Shown here one piece after another: positions 32,791 through 45,549 of a DNA stretch of 64,000 nt (position 1 is its first letter; each line of letters starts with the position of its first letter). The stretch comes from Alisma plantago-aquatica (taxonomy: Eukaryota; Streptophyta; Magnoliopsida; Alismatales; Alismataceae): the NCBI GenBank assembly GCA_963693085.1, contig OY856412.1, positions 1,064,227,744 through 1,064,291,743 of the forward strand, written 5' to 3'. Made by a program: the position numbers and the translations under genes. The notes beneath the pieces were generated by a model. That model was not told the origin of the DNA and searched no databases. It saw nothing but the letters and a program-made list of their open reading frames with translations.

Positions 32791-34936
32791 TTAGGGATCT
32801 AATTTCTTAGTAGTTTGAAGGTGTAATTGGTCCAATGGTGGTCTAATCTAAACCCTAATGGTACCCTAAGACATTAAGGGGCTAAGTGATTAATAGATTG
32901 AACCATGTGGTGATTTAAGGTGTACATTACCAATGTGCCCTTGAAGGGTTCAAGTAGGTCACACACTTGATCAACCAAACCCTAATGACTTGATAGTGGT
33001 GAATTAGCTTATGTTAATCAAAATTGACTTGATCTAACTTAATCTAGAGGGATGTAATCACCATCTATTAGTAAGAGGAGAGAGGAGGTCCTTTATATAA
33101 TTGAAATTCAAATAAAGTACCTTCCGTGTACATGAATGTGCATTATTAGGGTATGATCCACCTATGTGAGATCATGAAAACCCTAATTATGATAATGGAT
33201 GAATCTTAACCTAATTTGAAGGCATCAAGGATGATAATCTCATACATGGTAATGCCATGAGCCCTATTAACTATAAAGTGAATAGTAAACCCTAATTCTT
33301 GGGTTGTGACATGTTGAATGAATAGTAAACCCTAATTGAGGATGATGCGATGAATGTTATTTCTGCTTTATAAATTGTTGTCCTAGAGATAAATTGTTTA
33401 TTGTTATCAGTTGAATTGACTATGCAGGTTCTTATAAGAGGTAATCATGACCAGGTAAGGGTTATGACACTATATTCATCAAAAGCATGTTTTAGGCTTT
33501 GTGAACAGTGATATATGTCAGGATTGCCTAAGTTATGTGGCACATATGAGAATGATGGGTTGTAAGAGCCATGAGTAACATCAAGGTCATGCTAACTAGA
33601 TGACTTGTGATGAATTGACATCCTGTTGATAGTTGATGTGAACTAAACTTGATACATGTAGTGTTCTTCTGCCAATACTGTGTTTGGTAGTTAATTGCTT
33701 GGAAACTTGCTTGATGATAAAAGAATACTGAAATTTTCCTAACTAATCAAGTATAACCATATCATGTGGAGCCCTGATCATAGATCCATCATTGTCAGGT
33801 GTTAAATGATGGTGAAATAGATTTTCCTAAGGGAACTCCTAGAGCACATACTTTTGAGTATGTGGGGGTTATGGATGCGCGTATCCTTACGTTTTAGTGT
33901 AGGAGTTGATGTAAATGTATCATAATCCATCAACACTGCACTATGTGTTTATGTCGGGTTGATGAATCACTAATCACCTGAGGAATCTATTATGCCACAT
34001 CGATGAAGATAAACATGAAATCTTTCGATGGTGAAGAGAGTACAGGATGCCACTGTGACTCTAATAGCGAAGGGCCAGAATACCCTGGTGAGCTATAGTA
34101 GCAGAGACACTAGATGTCCTGCATGTTGATCCTCAACCTGACTGAGGAAGATGAGGTGATGGGAATCAGACTCTTTCGATGACCTAGTATGATACCGAGG
34201 CGACTTAGCAGTGGTCGGTTGGAGTATGAGCGGTATACCTCATCTCCACAGGGCATAATGTTGTATGTAAAACGTAATCAACCAAGTAGCATATCTGCTT
34301 AGGTTGAACCACGAGAAACAATGCTTGATATTACATTATTTATAATGTTTCAGTTTAAATATTTGGCTTGCATGTTCTTTATATTCTACTTAGAAGTAAA
34401 TGTTGCTTTATCTACTCTTAAACCAACTTTTGCAGGATAAACTACCTTGCTTATGTTGTTTCCCTTTTTCTACCAAGTTTCTGGCGAAGAGTTATAACTC
34501 TCGCTGGGACAATTATTTGTAATTGTCTCACCCCGTAGACTTCAACCTTTTAGGTGGTCGTCAAGGACGAAGGAACCAGTCTGTAGAAGAGCAGCACCAG
34601 GGGCAGTAGTGAGCCTCAGTTGGATACCCTAGCTATCCAGTCTGTTAGTTGGAAAGTCTTATGTCGTCTCTGTACACTCAGGTCCTTGGAGTTAGATGAT
34701 CTGAGATTTTGAATTTTAGAGTCTTGAGATTTTTGTACATGGTTGTATATGATCACTCAAGAAGTGACTCAATAGAGATGTAAACTGATTATCGTACTTT
34801 TATGAAAGGAGTCTCGTGTTTTCAAGATCTTTCCTCAAAAAGTTTTAATTTTTCGTGATTTTCCACATTTTGCTGTTAATCGAATCGTTTCCGCTAAGTT
34901 TGTCTCGTATTTTTGAGATCAGAGCCCACAATTAAG

Positions 34937-34958
34937 TGGTATCAGAGCTCTAGGTTCG
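34937..34958 (+). other. Primer binding site (tRNA-iMet) of element 1
   Basis: TGGTATCAGAGC begins 6 bp after the LTR end and continues with CTAGGTTCG. It is complementary to the 3' end of plant initiator tRNA-Met with small differences. Confidence 0.88.
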
Positions 34959-35061
34959 CTGAGTCTACAGAGACATAGGACTTAGGATGTCGAGTCTATC
35001 CCTAGTGTTCCTTCTTATCTAATAGAGTCTTCTGCTCCTCAAGAGAAGAAGATACATAAGG

Positions 35062-36171
35062 ATGTTTGAGCCACATGAGGAGTCCGAGGGTGAGAGTAGC
35101 GTAGCTGCACCTCGAGACGGTGCAAGGAATCCAGAGATAGAGCAGCCCGTACCTGAGCTACCTGTACAACCACCCCAGTTTGACCCGCCTGATATGGCAA
35201 ACCCAGCTGTTCAAGCTATGTTCGGGCAGTTCTTGGCTTCCATGACACGTATGACCGACAGGATGCCCATGCCTGCACCTAGGGCACCTGCTCAGCATGA
35301 AGGACAAAGTATCAGAAAGACGTTCGAGCGACTTTGTAGAGTCGGAGCGACCGAATACTTTGGCACAACTGACCCCGCAGATGCAGACATGTGGTTAACT
35401 GAGTTGGAGAAGTCTTTCAGAATCCTAACCATCCCCAAAGCTGAGAAGGTGAGACATGCTGTCTATCTTCTCAAAGGAAGTTTTGGTCACTGGTGGAACA
35501 TGTAAGAGAAGAAGAGGCCTGGAGTAGAGGTTTCATGGGAAGACTTCCATCGGGAGTTTGTCTACATATACTTCCCAAAGACCTTTCTGGACGAGAAGAT
35601 CTCTCAGTTCGAGAGATTGAGACAAGGTATGATGAACGTTAGCGAGTAAGAGGATAAGTTCATGGAGCTACTGCAGTTCTGTCCACACATGGCTGCCACG
35701 AAAGAAGAAAGGATCAGGAGGTTTGTGAAGGGTTTGAATCCCGACTTGTCTACTCCAGTGTCTGCTCTAGAAAATCGGGAGAGATTCGCTACCTTCGTTG
35801 AGTCAGTATGAAGGATAGGAAGATCTATAGTTGAGAAGAGGCAAACCCACAAGAGATATATGCAGTTCCAGGCGTCTTCATCTAAAGACTTAAAGAAGCC
35901 TAGATCCTCTGCGCCTAACCCTCCACAACCCAGATCTAGTTCTTAGACACAATGGTCCCCAAGTAGAGGTAGAGGACGGAGTCTACCGCCACAAGAGACA
36001 CACAATTCAGCATCGATGTCGGTCACAGGACTACCTAGGCCACAGCAAGACAGAAGCTGCTATAACTGTGGAAAGGTAGGACATCTGATGAAGGAATGCA
36101 GGTCTAAGCCTGTCAGTGTGACACAACCTCGAAGGAAGAATCAACATGGGTCACGGAGAAGGCAGTTCTAG
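35062..36171 (+). pseudogene. gag: gag of element 1, disabled
   Basis: This is the capsid/nucleocapsid part of the polyprotein. The capsid domain includes ADMWLTELEKSFRIL, GSFGHWW and FPKTFLDEKISQFERLRQG. A zinc knuckle CYNCGKVGHLMKEC lies at about 36058-36099. The start is the ATG at 35062, 131 bp after the LTR. The frame is continuous with pol, as in Tekay elements, but in-frame stops lie at 35503-35505, 35647-35649, 35809-35811, 35944-35946 and 36169-36171. Confidence 0.9.
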
Positions 36172-38334
36172 GGAGCATCTAGGGGACGTGGACAAGCGTC
36201 CCAAGATGGATCGTCAGCACCAACTCAACCTCAGGCGACAGCGAGGTTCTATGCTATGAACCCACCAGATGCAGTGGTCAATCCACGGGTTGTGGCAGGT
36301 CAGATGGAACTTTTATATTCTGATATGTATAAATCATGTGATGTATCTATTTTGATTGACCCGGGTGCTACACACTCCTTTATCACTCGAAGACTGATTC
36401 GGAACTGCCTTATGACAGTCGGACGTAGGGCTGATAGCTTGTTGCTTGAGACTCCGTTGAGTGGGTCTGCTGTGTTGCGGGAGGTATGCTCTCCCTGCAT
36501 CCTTTTCTTTTCTGATCATCGCATTCAAGTGGACCTTATACCACTTGATATGCAAGGATTTGATATAATCCTTGGGATGGATACCTTAAAAAGGTATAGA
36601 GTTGTCTTAGATTGTGAATCCAAGCAGGCTGTGTTTGCTGATGATAGCAACACATGGATCTTTCAAGAAGAGAGAAAGATTCTACCCACCTGTCTTGTAT
36701 CAGCTATGGTTGCTGAGAAGATGATGAGGCAAGGATGTTATGCATTCTTAGCCCATGTGGTAGATACTACCATGGGGATTTCCATCCTTGTTGAAGTTCC
36801 TGTTGTTAGGGAATTCGAAGACGTATTTCCTGAAGAACTTTCGGGTGTACCGCCGCCTCAGTAAATTGATTTTGAAATCAATTTGATCCCAGGTACAGAA
36901 CCCTTAGCCCAGACACCGTATAGGATGGCGCCTGCAGAGATGGCATAACTCAAGAAACATCTTCAAGAGTTGCTTGAGAAGGGATTCATCCGACCGAGCA
37001 CTTCACCTTGGGGTGCTCCGGTCCTGTTTGTTAAAAAGAACGGCGGATCAATGCGGTTATGCATTGATTACAGACAACTGAATAAAGTAACAATAAAGAA
37101 TAAGTACCCTCTACCGAGGATTGATGATCTCTTCGACCAGTTGTGTGGTGCGTCCATCTTCTCGAAGATAGACTTGAGGTCTGGTTATCATCAACTTCGT
37201 ATTAAGGACAGTGACATACCCAAGTCTGCCTTTAGGACAAGGTATGGTCACTATGAGTTCACAGTTATGTCATTTGGATTAACTAATGCACCAGCTGCAT
37301 TCATGGAACTCATGAATAGAATCTTCCGACCCTTTCTCGATCAGTGCATTGTCGTTTTCATAGATGACATTCTGATCTATAGTAGAGATGCTCAGCAGCA
37401 TGAACAACACCTTCTCCAAGCCTTGACCCTGCTAAGAGAACATAAGTTATATGTGCAGTTCAACAAGTGTGAGTTTTGGTTGCCGGAGGTATCTTTTCTT
37501 GGACATGTGATATCTACCTTGGGAATTCGTGTTGACCCCAAAAAGGTAGAATCTGTTCTACAGTGGGAACAACTGAAGACACCGACGGAGGTTTGTAGTT
37601 TCTTAGGGTTGGCTGGCTACTACCAGAGGTTCATTAAGAACTTCAGTTCCATAACCCTACCCTTGACGAAGTTGACTCGGAAGGATGTTCCCTTTTCTTG
37701 GAATGATAAGTGCCAGCAGCCTTTTCAGCTGTTGAAGGAGAGGTTGACAAGTGCACCTGTACTTGTGCTACCTGAGCAAGGCAAGGGATATGTAGTTTTT
37801 TGTGATGCCTCCAAGAATGGAATCGGATGTGTGCTGATGCAGGATAAACAAGTGATTTCTTTTGCTTCCCGACATCTTAAGAAACACGAGGAGAACTATC
37901 TGACACACGACCTGGAGTTAGCAGCTGTAGTTCATGCCTTGTAGATCTGGAGACATTATTTCTATGGAGAGACGTTCCAAATTTTCAGAGACCACAAGAA
38001 TCTTAAGTACATCTTCTCAAAGCATGAACTTAACATGAGGCAATGTCACTGGATGGAGTTAATCAAGGACTACAATTGTACCATAGATTACCATCCAGGG
38101 AAGGCCAACGTAGTTGCAGATGCTCTGAGTAGGAAATCAACAACACCATCCTCTGATAAGGCACATCTAAACTCTTTGGTATGCCCTAGGAGAGATATTC
38201 TCATCTCTTTAAGGCAAGATAATGTACAGTTGAAGGTGTCGTGGTTAGTCGGGTTGTTGGCTGAGATGCATATCAAACCCACCCTAAGAGAGCTGATTAG
38301 AGAGGCACAACTAGTTGATGTTGCGGTTCAGTAG
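36172..38334 (+). pseudogene. pol: Protease, reverse transcriptase and RNase H of element 1, disabled
   Basis: The protease active site is ILIDPGATHSFI (about 36349). Reverse transcriptase follows from about 36970 with KEFIRPS-type entry ([20 protein letters not shown]), [31 protein letters not shown] and the catalytic [11 protein letters not shown]. RNase H has [16 protein letters not shown] and ADALSRK. All are in the same frame as gag. Stops at 36862-36864, 36946-36948, 37942-37944 and 38332-38334 interrupt it, the last just before integrase. Confidence 0.93.
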
Positions 38335-39688
38335 ATCAGGTCAGAGTATGGTGATGAGAAAAGAGATGTTTTCCATGACTCAGATGACCAGTTGGCATGC
38401 TATCATGGGAGGATGATAGTACCGAATGTGGATAACTTGAGGAAGTTAGTCCTGGAGGAAGCTCATTTTCGATGTATGCCATGCATCTCGGAAGCACCAA
38501 GATGTATCGAAACTTAAAAGATATGTATTGGTGGCCTGGGGATGAAGAAGGATGTTGCTGAGTTTGTTCTGAGGTGTCCTATGTGTCAGCAAGTTAAGGC
38601 TAAGCACCAAAAGCCTGCAGGGACAATGCAACCTTTACCCATACCACAGTGGAAGTGAGACCATGTAACCATGGACTTTGTTGTTGGCCTACCCAGGACA
38701 AGCAAAGGACATGATTCCATCTGGGTAATTGTTCATAGGTTGACAAAGAAAACACATTTTGGGCCTGTCAAAACAAACTGCTGAGAAGTTGGCACAGTTG
38801 TATGTTTAGGAGATAGTGAGGCTTCATGGAGTTCCTATTACCATAGTATCTGACAGAGGTCCCCAGTTTACGAGTCATTTTTGGGAGCGACTCCATAGAG
38901 CTTTAGGCACCCAGCTGAGGTTTAGTACATCCTTTCACCCACAGACTGATGGGCAATTGGAGAGGACTATACAGACCTTGGAGGACTTGTTGAGAGCATG
39001 TGTTCTCCAGTTTACCAGGAGTTGGGACCTACACCTGAGCTTGATATAGTTTGCCTACAACAATAGCTATCAGCATAGCATTGACATGGCGCCTTATGAA
39101 GCTTTGTATGGTAGATGTTGTAGATCACCGGTATGTTGGTATGAGACTGGTGAATATCAGTTGTTAGGTCCTGATCTTGTGCAGCAGACTACAGAGAAGA
39201 TCAAAGTAATTCAACAACAGATTAAGACTGCACAGGATAGACAGAAGTCGTATGCCGATAAACGTCATAGACCCTTAGAGTTCCAGGTTGGAGACAGGGT
39301 GTATCTCAAAGTTTCGCCTTGGAAAGGAGTTTTGAGGTTTGGAAGGAAAGGAAAGTTAGCTCCTAGATTCATGGGGCCTTATCCAATCATTGAGCGGGTT
39401 GGAAAGGTATCCTATAGACTAGAGTTGCCCCTGGAGTTGTAGAGGTTACACCCCGTGTTTCACATTTCCATGTTGAGGAAATGTCACCCTGATGCCGAGT
39501 CAGTTCTACAACCTATGGAAATAGAATTGAATGATGATATATCTTATGAGGAAGGACCAGTGTCGATCCTTGATAACAGAATTAATAAGCTAAAGAGGAA
39601 AGATATAAGTCTTATGAAAGTCCTCTGGAATCATCATGGTGTTGAAGAAGCAACTTGGAAACTAGAGGAAGAAATGAGGAGGAAATAG
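38335..39688 (+). pseudogene. pol: Integrase and chromodomain of element 1, disabled
   Basis: The zinc-binding N-terminus is present in scrambled frame (EEAHF, then CPMCQQVKAK). The catalytic core retains TMDFVVGLP and [13 protein letters not shown] with [11 protein letters not shown] (the D,D,E set). The C-terminal region has PYEALYGR, GDRVYLKVSPWKGVLRFGRKGKL and, at about 39590-39685, the chromodomain-like LMKVLWNHHGVEEATWKLEE, which may guide insertion into heterochromatin. Extra bases near 38470 and 38538 shift the frame relative to RT. Stops interrupt the core (about 38656, 38806 and 39047) and the C-terminus (39440 and 39686-39688). Confidence 0.92.
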
Positions 39689-39738
39689 CCTGCTTTTTCT
39701 CTTAATATGTCTTATCGATTTCGGGGACGAAATCCTTG

Positions 39739-39754
39739 TAAGGGGTGGATGATT
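39739..39754 (+). other. Polypurine tract of element 1
   Basis: AAGGGGTGGATGATT directly precedes the 3' LTR. It primes plus-strand DNA synthesis in this family. The word CGGGGACGAAATCC just upstream is typical of Gypsy 3' ends. Confidence 0.8.
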
Positions 39755-42700
39755 TGTAACATCCTTGAACTGGGTTATAAGTTAACCCTAGGAGTTTTGC
39801 TTAAATATGTAATTAAATGCTTGTGATTATCCCCTGGCATGTAATTAAGCTCTTGAGGAACATACATTCCCAATTCTATCATTTTTAAACAATGTTTTAG
39901 TAATGTTTTGTTATGCAGGGACCTATGTGCAAATTACCCAGCTAAAAGGGTTAACTTGCAATTTTCACATTTTGAGATGTTCCACTAGAGATGGGAAATC
40001 ATATGTATGAATATGATGAGGTATGATGGATTCTCCAAGCTTGGGCATCAAGATGCGGCTTGTGGAGCAATCCTTGTGCTTGAAACCCTAATTTTGGTGT
40101 AAAGTACAATTTACCCAAAATGTGGGGTGAAACTTGTAAAATACATCCTTTAGAGTATCTTGTGTGACTCTTGACATCGTTTAGAGTAGAAATGATGAAA
40201 AGGGCACTTCAATTAATTAATCAGGTAAGATAAATAACCTTTGTATGGGAATCACCAGTTATAAGTAAAGAAACCCTTATATATGGGCACCTTAGTCATA
40301 AGATGACTTTCCTTGCCTTTGGGCCTTTGTTTTAATAAGAATTTCACCTAGAGAAGGAAGACAGACGGGCAAGGAAGAAGCTGGGACCTAGATGAGAAAT
40401 GGAGAAAACTAGAGGTCCTTATGATGAAACTAGTCCAAGCTATATAAACTACCCTCCTTGCCAACAAGTGAACGTACCCCCATCACTCTTTCTTTTGCCA
40501 CCTTGTTTGGTCCGTCCAAGGTAGAGATTGGGAGCTAGAGGATTCGACCAACTTTTTCCAAGGTAAGGGATACCATCTTCTAAGCTCGGATTCATGGAGG
40601 AAAGTGAATTACAAGGTTGGTTTTATGGTTATCTCACTTAGGTTTCTTGTTCTAGCCGATCTTCCCCAACCTTTTCTTGGAGAAAAGACTTTGGCCGACC
40701 AGTGGAGCTCAAGGTGCCATTAAAGACTTGAGAGCTTGAAAGCTTCGAGCTCTAGGAACGACCATAAGGCGGGTTTTATATCTCTAAACCTCTTGCTTTC
40801 TTAATGCATATACTTGTTCTTGTATGTAGTAGTTAGTTCTTCTCCTTCTCCAAACTTCCTTGCCTTCTTGCATTGCAAAACCATGGAGAAACCGACCTGT
40901 CTTGAGGTTGAATACGTTGGGCGTGAATACCTAGGTAACTTTACCAAACGACCTAGGACCATTTGGTCCAAACGATTTGCAAACCATTTGAAATCAAACA
41001 GTCTCACAATCGTTTGATTTCATGCGGTCTTGCAAGATCATTTGGAATCAAACGGTCCCAAGACCGTTTGGTAGGGTTGACCAAGGGAAGACCATTTGTA
41101 GGTCTGTTGTACACATGTTGAATTAAACACATCCAAAGAATTGAAACTTAATTGCAAACCAATCACAAGTTGAAGGCACCTCAACCTTCTAAACCCTAAT
41201 CGCTTGAAATTGCTGATTTCAATGACCACTTTTGGTGAACTTTGGGTTGAAAGGCCCAAACGGTCTTGAGACCGTTTGGGGGTTCCCTCAAATGGTCTAA
41301 ATACCGTTTGGTGACAACCCAAGACCGTTTGGAGGTCTAGGGTTATGGTAGTTTGATCAATTGAAGGTCCAGTCACAGTAGGTTGATGAATTGAATAAAA
41401 ATGTTGATGTTAAACCTAATTAGGGTTCAACCCTCATGAACGTGACCTAGATTTCGGTGGAACTTTGGGCAAATGGTCTCAAGACCGTTTAGAGGGTGTC
41501 CAAATGGTCTCAACACCGTTTGGGCCAAGTTTGGGCCCAATTAAGTGCCAATTTATAGGTTCAACTTCAATTAGACCCATGATTATCAATGTTGTTGGTT
41601 AATTACTGATAAACCCTAATTCAATCAGTTTCAACCCCAATTGGTTAGCAATTGAGGGTCAATTGAATGTCCAATTAGTTAAGGGTAACCCTAATTACCT
41701 CAATTGACAGGTGATTAGCAAGAATGTGGCCAATTGAAGGCTTCAACATGGAAAACCCTAATCAATTACAACCTTGGATGCACTTTTTAGGTCCATGCGG
41801 TTTTGAGCCCATTTGGACCAAACGGTCTCAAGACCGTTTGGGCTCAAACGATCTCAAGGTCGTTTGGATCCAATCGATCTCAAGGTCGTTTCAATTCATG
41901 TGTTTTCAAAGTCAAATTTCTCAATGGTGAATGATTTGAAACGGTCTCAAGACCGTTTAAATTCAAACGGTCTTGAAGGTGACCAGGTTCAAATGGTTTG
42001 GAAGTCAACCCTAGCCAAACGGTCAACACTTCCAAACGGTCTCAGGACCGTTTGGAGGTTGAAGTGTGTAACCGTTTGGAGACCTTTAGGGCTGTAATTT
42101 CTTAGTAGTTTGAAGGTGTAATTGGTCCAATGGTGGTCTAATCTAAACCCTAATGGTACCCTAAGACATTAAGGGGCTAAGTGATTAATAGATTGAACCA
42201 GGTGGTGATTGAAGGTGTACATTACCAATTTGCCCATGAAGGGTTCAAGTAGGTGACACACTTGATCAACAAAACCCTAATGACTTGATAGTGGTGAATT
42301 AGCTTATGTTAATCAAAATTGACTTGATCTAACTTAATCTAGAGGGATGTAATCACCATCCATTAGTAAGAGGAGAGAGGGGGTCCTTTTTATAATTGAA
42401 ATTCAAATAAAGTACCTTCCATGTACATGAATGTGCATGATTAGGGTATGATCCACCTATGTGAGATCATGAAAACCCTAACTATGATAATTGATGAATC
42501 TTAACCTAATTTGAAGGCATCAAGGATGATAATCTCATACATGGTAATGCCATGAGCCCTATTCACTATAAAGTGAATAGTAAACCCTAATTCTAGGGTT
42601 GTGACATGTTGAATGGATAGTGAACCCTAATTGGGGATGATGCGATGAATGTTATTTCTGCTTTATAAATTTCTGTCCTGGAGATAAATTGTTTATTGTT

Positions 42701-44223
42701 ATCAGTTGAATTGACTATGCAGGTTCTTATAAGAGGTAATCATGACCAGGTAAGGGTTATGACACGATATTCATCAAAAACATGTTTTACGCTTTGTGAA
42801 CAGTGATATATGTCATGATTGCCTAAGTTATGTGGCACATATGAGAATGATGGGTTGTAAGAGCCATGAGTAACATCAAGGTCATGATAACTAGATGACC
42901 TGTGATGAATTGACATCCTGTTGATAGTTGATGTGAACTAAACTTGATACATGTAGTGTTCTTCTGCCAATACTGTGTTTGGTAGTTAATTGCTTGGAAA
43001 CCTGCTTGATGATAAAAGAATACTGAAATGTACCTAACTAATCAAGTATAACCATATCATGTAGAGCCCTGATCATAGATCCATCATTGTTAGGTGTTAA
43101 ATGATGGTGAAACAAGTTTTCCTAAGGGAACTCCTGGAGCGCATACTTTTGAGTATGTGGGGGTTATGGACGCGCATATCCTTATGTCCTAGTGTTGGAT
43201 TTGATGTATATGTATCATAATCCATCAGCACTGCACTATGTGTTTATGCCGGGTTGATGAATCACTAATCACCTGAGGAATATGTTATGCCACATCGATG
43301 AAGATAAACATGAAATCTTTCGATGGTGAAGAGAGTACATGATGCCACTGTGACTCTAATAGCGAAGGGCCAGAATACCCTGGTGAGCTATAGTAGCAGA
43401 GACACTAGATGTCCTGCATGTTGATCCTCAACCTGACTTAGGAAGATGAGGTCATGATAATCCGGCTCTTTCGATGACCTAGTATGATACCGAGGCGAAT
43501 TAGTAGTGGTCGGTTGGAGTGAGCGGTATGCCTCATCTCCACAGGGCATAATGTTGTATGTAAAACATAATCAGCTGAGTAGCATATCTGCTCAGGTTGA
43601 ACCATGACAAACAATGCTTCATATTACATTATTTATAATGTTTCAGTTAAAATATTTGGCTTGCATGTTCTTTATATTCTACTTAGAAGTAAATGCTGCT
43701 TTATCTACTCTTAAACCCGCTTTTACAGGATAAACTACCTTGCTTATGTTGTTTCCCTTTTTCTAGCAAGTTTCTGGCAAAGAGTTATAACTCTCGCTGG
43801 GACAAGTATTTGTAATTGTCTCACCCCGTAGACTTCAACCTTTTAGGTGGTCGTCGAGGATGAAGGAACCAGTCTGCAGGAGAGCAGCACCAGGGGCAGC
43901 AGTGAGCCTCAGGTAGATACCCTAGTTGTCCAGTCTGTTAGTTGGAAAGTCTTATGTCGTCTCTGTACACTCAGGTCCTTGGAGTTAGATGATCTGAGAT
44001 TTTGAATTTTGGAGTCTTGAGATTTTTGTACATGGTTGTATATGATCACTCAAGAAGTGACTCAACAGAGATGTAAACTGATTATTGTACTTTTATGAAA
44101 GGAGTCTCGTGTTTTCAAGATCTTTCCTCGAAAAGTTTTAATTTTTCATGATTTTTCGCATTTCACCGTTAATCGAATCGTTTTCGCTAAGTTTATCTCG
44201 TGTTTTTGAGATCAGAGCCCACA
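39755..44223 (+). repeat. 3' LTR of element 1
   Basis: TGTAACATCC to GCCCACA, 4,469 bp, collinear with the 5' LTR. It carries the same TATA box (40441-40448), telobox-like words and dyad array (about 40940-42085, also about 17 exact heptamers). Individual sites differ from the 5' copy mostly at CpG positions. Confidence 0.95.
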
Positions 44224-44228
44224 CATGT

Positions 44229-45549
44229 AGCATGCATAAAATAGAGAGGCAAGACTTGCATTTCAGTCAATTTTTCATAAAAGGGAAATCATAGCAAGAG
44301 GGTTCAAGAACCCATATAAACAAGATAGTCCAGAAATTGCATGGATATAATGGGTCAACATCAAGAAATATAAATGTACAAGAAATTGGATTTTCATTAG
44401 GAATAACAATTCTAAACATGCCTCATTAAAAGAAGTAGGTTTTAGTCAAATAATGCCCAAAATAAAATAGAGGATGTACATACCTGATCTTCACGACTAA
44501 TCCTATCTCTAGGATGGATTGACAATTTGTCCTTCTCAATCCTAAAATAAATATATTTTTACACCTATTAGTCCATGTCTACTAAACATAAAAAAATATC
44601 ATATCTAAACCCATTATTGGTTACCTAGTGTGAAGTTAGAGTTTTTAAGATCTTGGTATTTATATATGATGAGGAATGGAATTAGTTGTTATTTAACAAA
44701 ATACTCTTACTAGGAAAAACTAGGCTTTAATATGACACATCTCTGTATAAATTAGTCATATACTCATACCCTGATCACGATATGTATACGAATACAAGTC
44801 TATTTCATATGGTTATAATAGCTAGAGTATATCTGCATGTCTCAACTCACATATATTTTATGATCCATTTTATCAAAATATAATTTCACCCATGTATATA
44901 GTTATCAAAGTGCAATGTAGTATTTTCTACCTCTCTTTTATACCATTCAATTCATTCAAGGAAAAATTTGATAATATACTTCCTAGTGTCATTAATTAGA
45001 CTTGTGGATCTAGGGTTTTAGTTTATGTAAAACAACACTAGGGTGATGCATCTAGGTTAGACTACTATCATGTCCCTAGCTACATATTTGTATTGAATCT
45101 TGCTTATAATATACATGTGGTGGCTAAGACACTTATAAATTACTAGTGATGGCATTGTATTATGTGTGTACATATGATGAATATTAGGGTGATTGATAGT
45201 GAAGTTTTTATTATTATCATCATACAAGTTTTTATACCATGAAGCTTGATTACTATCTAAACTATATTGGATGAATTGGTATTATCTACAAAATTACAGA
45301 TTTTGGTTTCCCTGTGTTTACACATGAACATGTTTTGTATATGCTTATGTATAGAGATGTATATTCTAATTGGATATAGTTGATTGAGTGAGTACTTAGA
45401 CTGGATTTAATGATGATTTGTATGAACCATTAGTCCCGCAACTAGATATAACTATGAAATGTAGGCTATGGAAGTTTACCTACTCACGATGACTTGACTG
45501 GTCTTTCATGACCATCTATAGATTGGATTCTAAATACTGGGGCATGTTT
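44229..45549. other. AT-rich spacer, no gene seen
   Basis: This is the flank of element 1. The sequence looks like decayed LTR or intergenic DNA, with no open frame of note and no RNA gene recognised. Confidence 0.45.

Larger units (their letters stand above)
30478..34930 (+). repeat. 5' LTR of element 1
   Basis: It runs from TGTAACATCCC to GAGCCCACA, 4,453 bp, unusually long. It contains a TATA box at 31164-31171, about nine AAACCCTAA words and a cluster of AAACGGTC/GACCGTTT dyads (31677-32790). Open frames within it are short and chance-like. Confidence 0.95.
30478..44223 (+). mobile_element. Full-length Tekay/Del-type Ty3/Gypsy retrotransposon (element 1), dead
   Basis: The element has long LTRs (30478-34930 and 39755-44223), a tRNA-iMet primer site, a polypurine tract and one gag-pol frame with protease, RT, RNase H, integrase and chromodomain in that order, as in plant chromoviruses of the Tekay clade. 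It is flanked by CATGT (30473-30477 and 44224-44228). The interior is only 4.8 kb, so nearly two thirds of the element is LTR. Multiple stops and frameshifts make it non-autonomous. The two LTRs differ by a few percent by eye. Confidence 0.96.
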
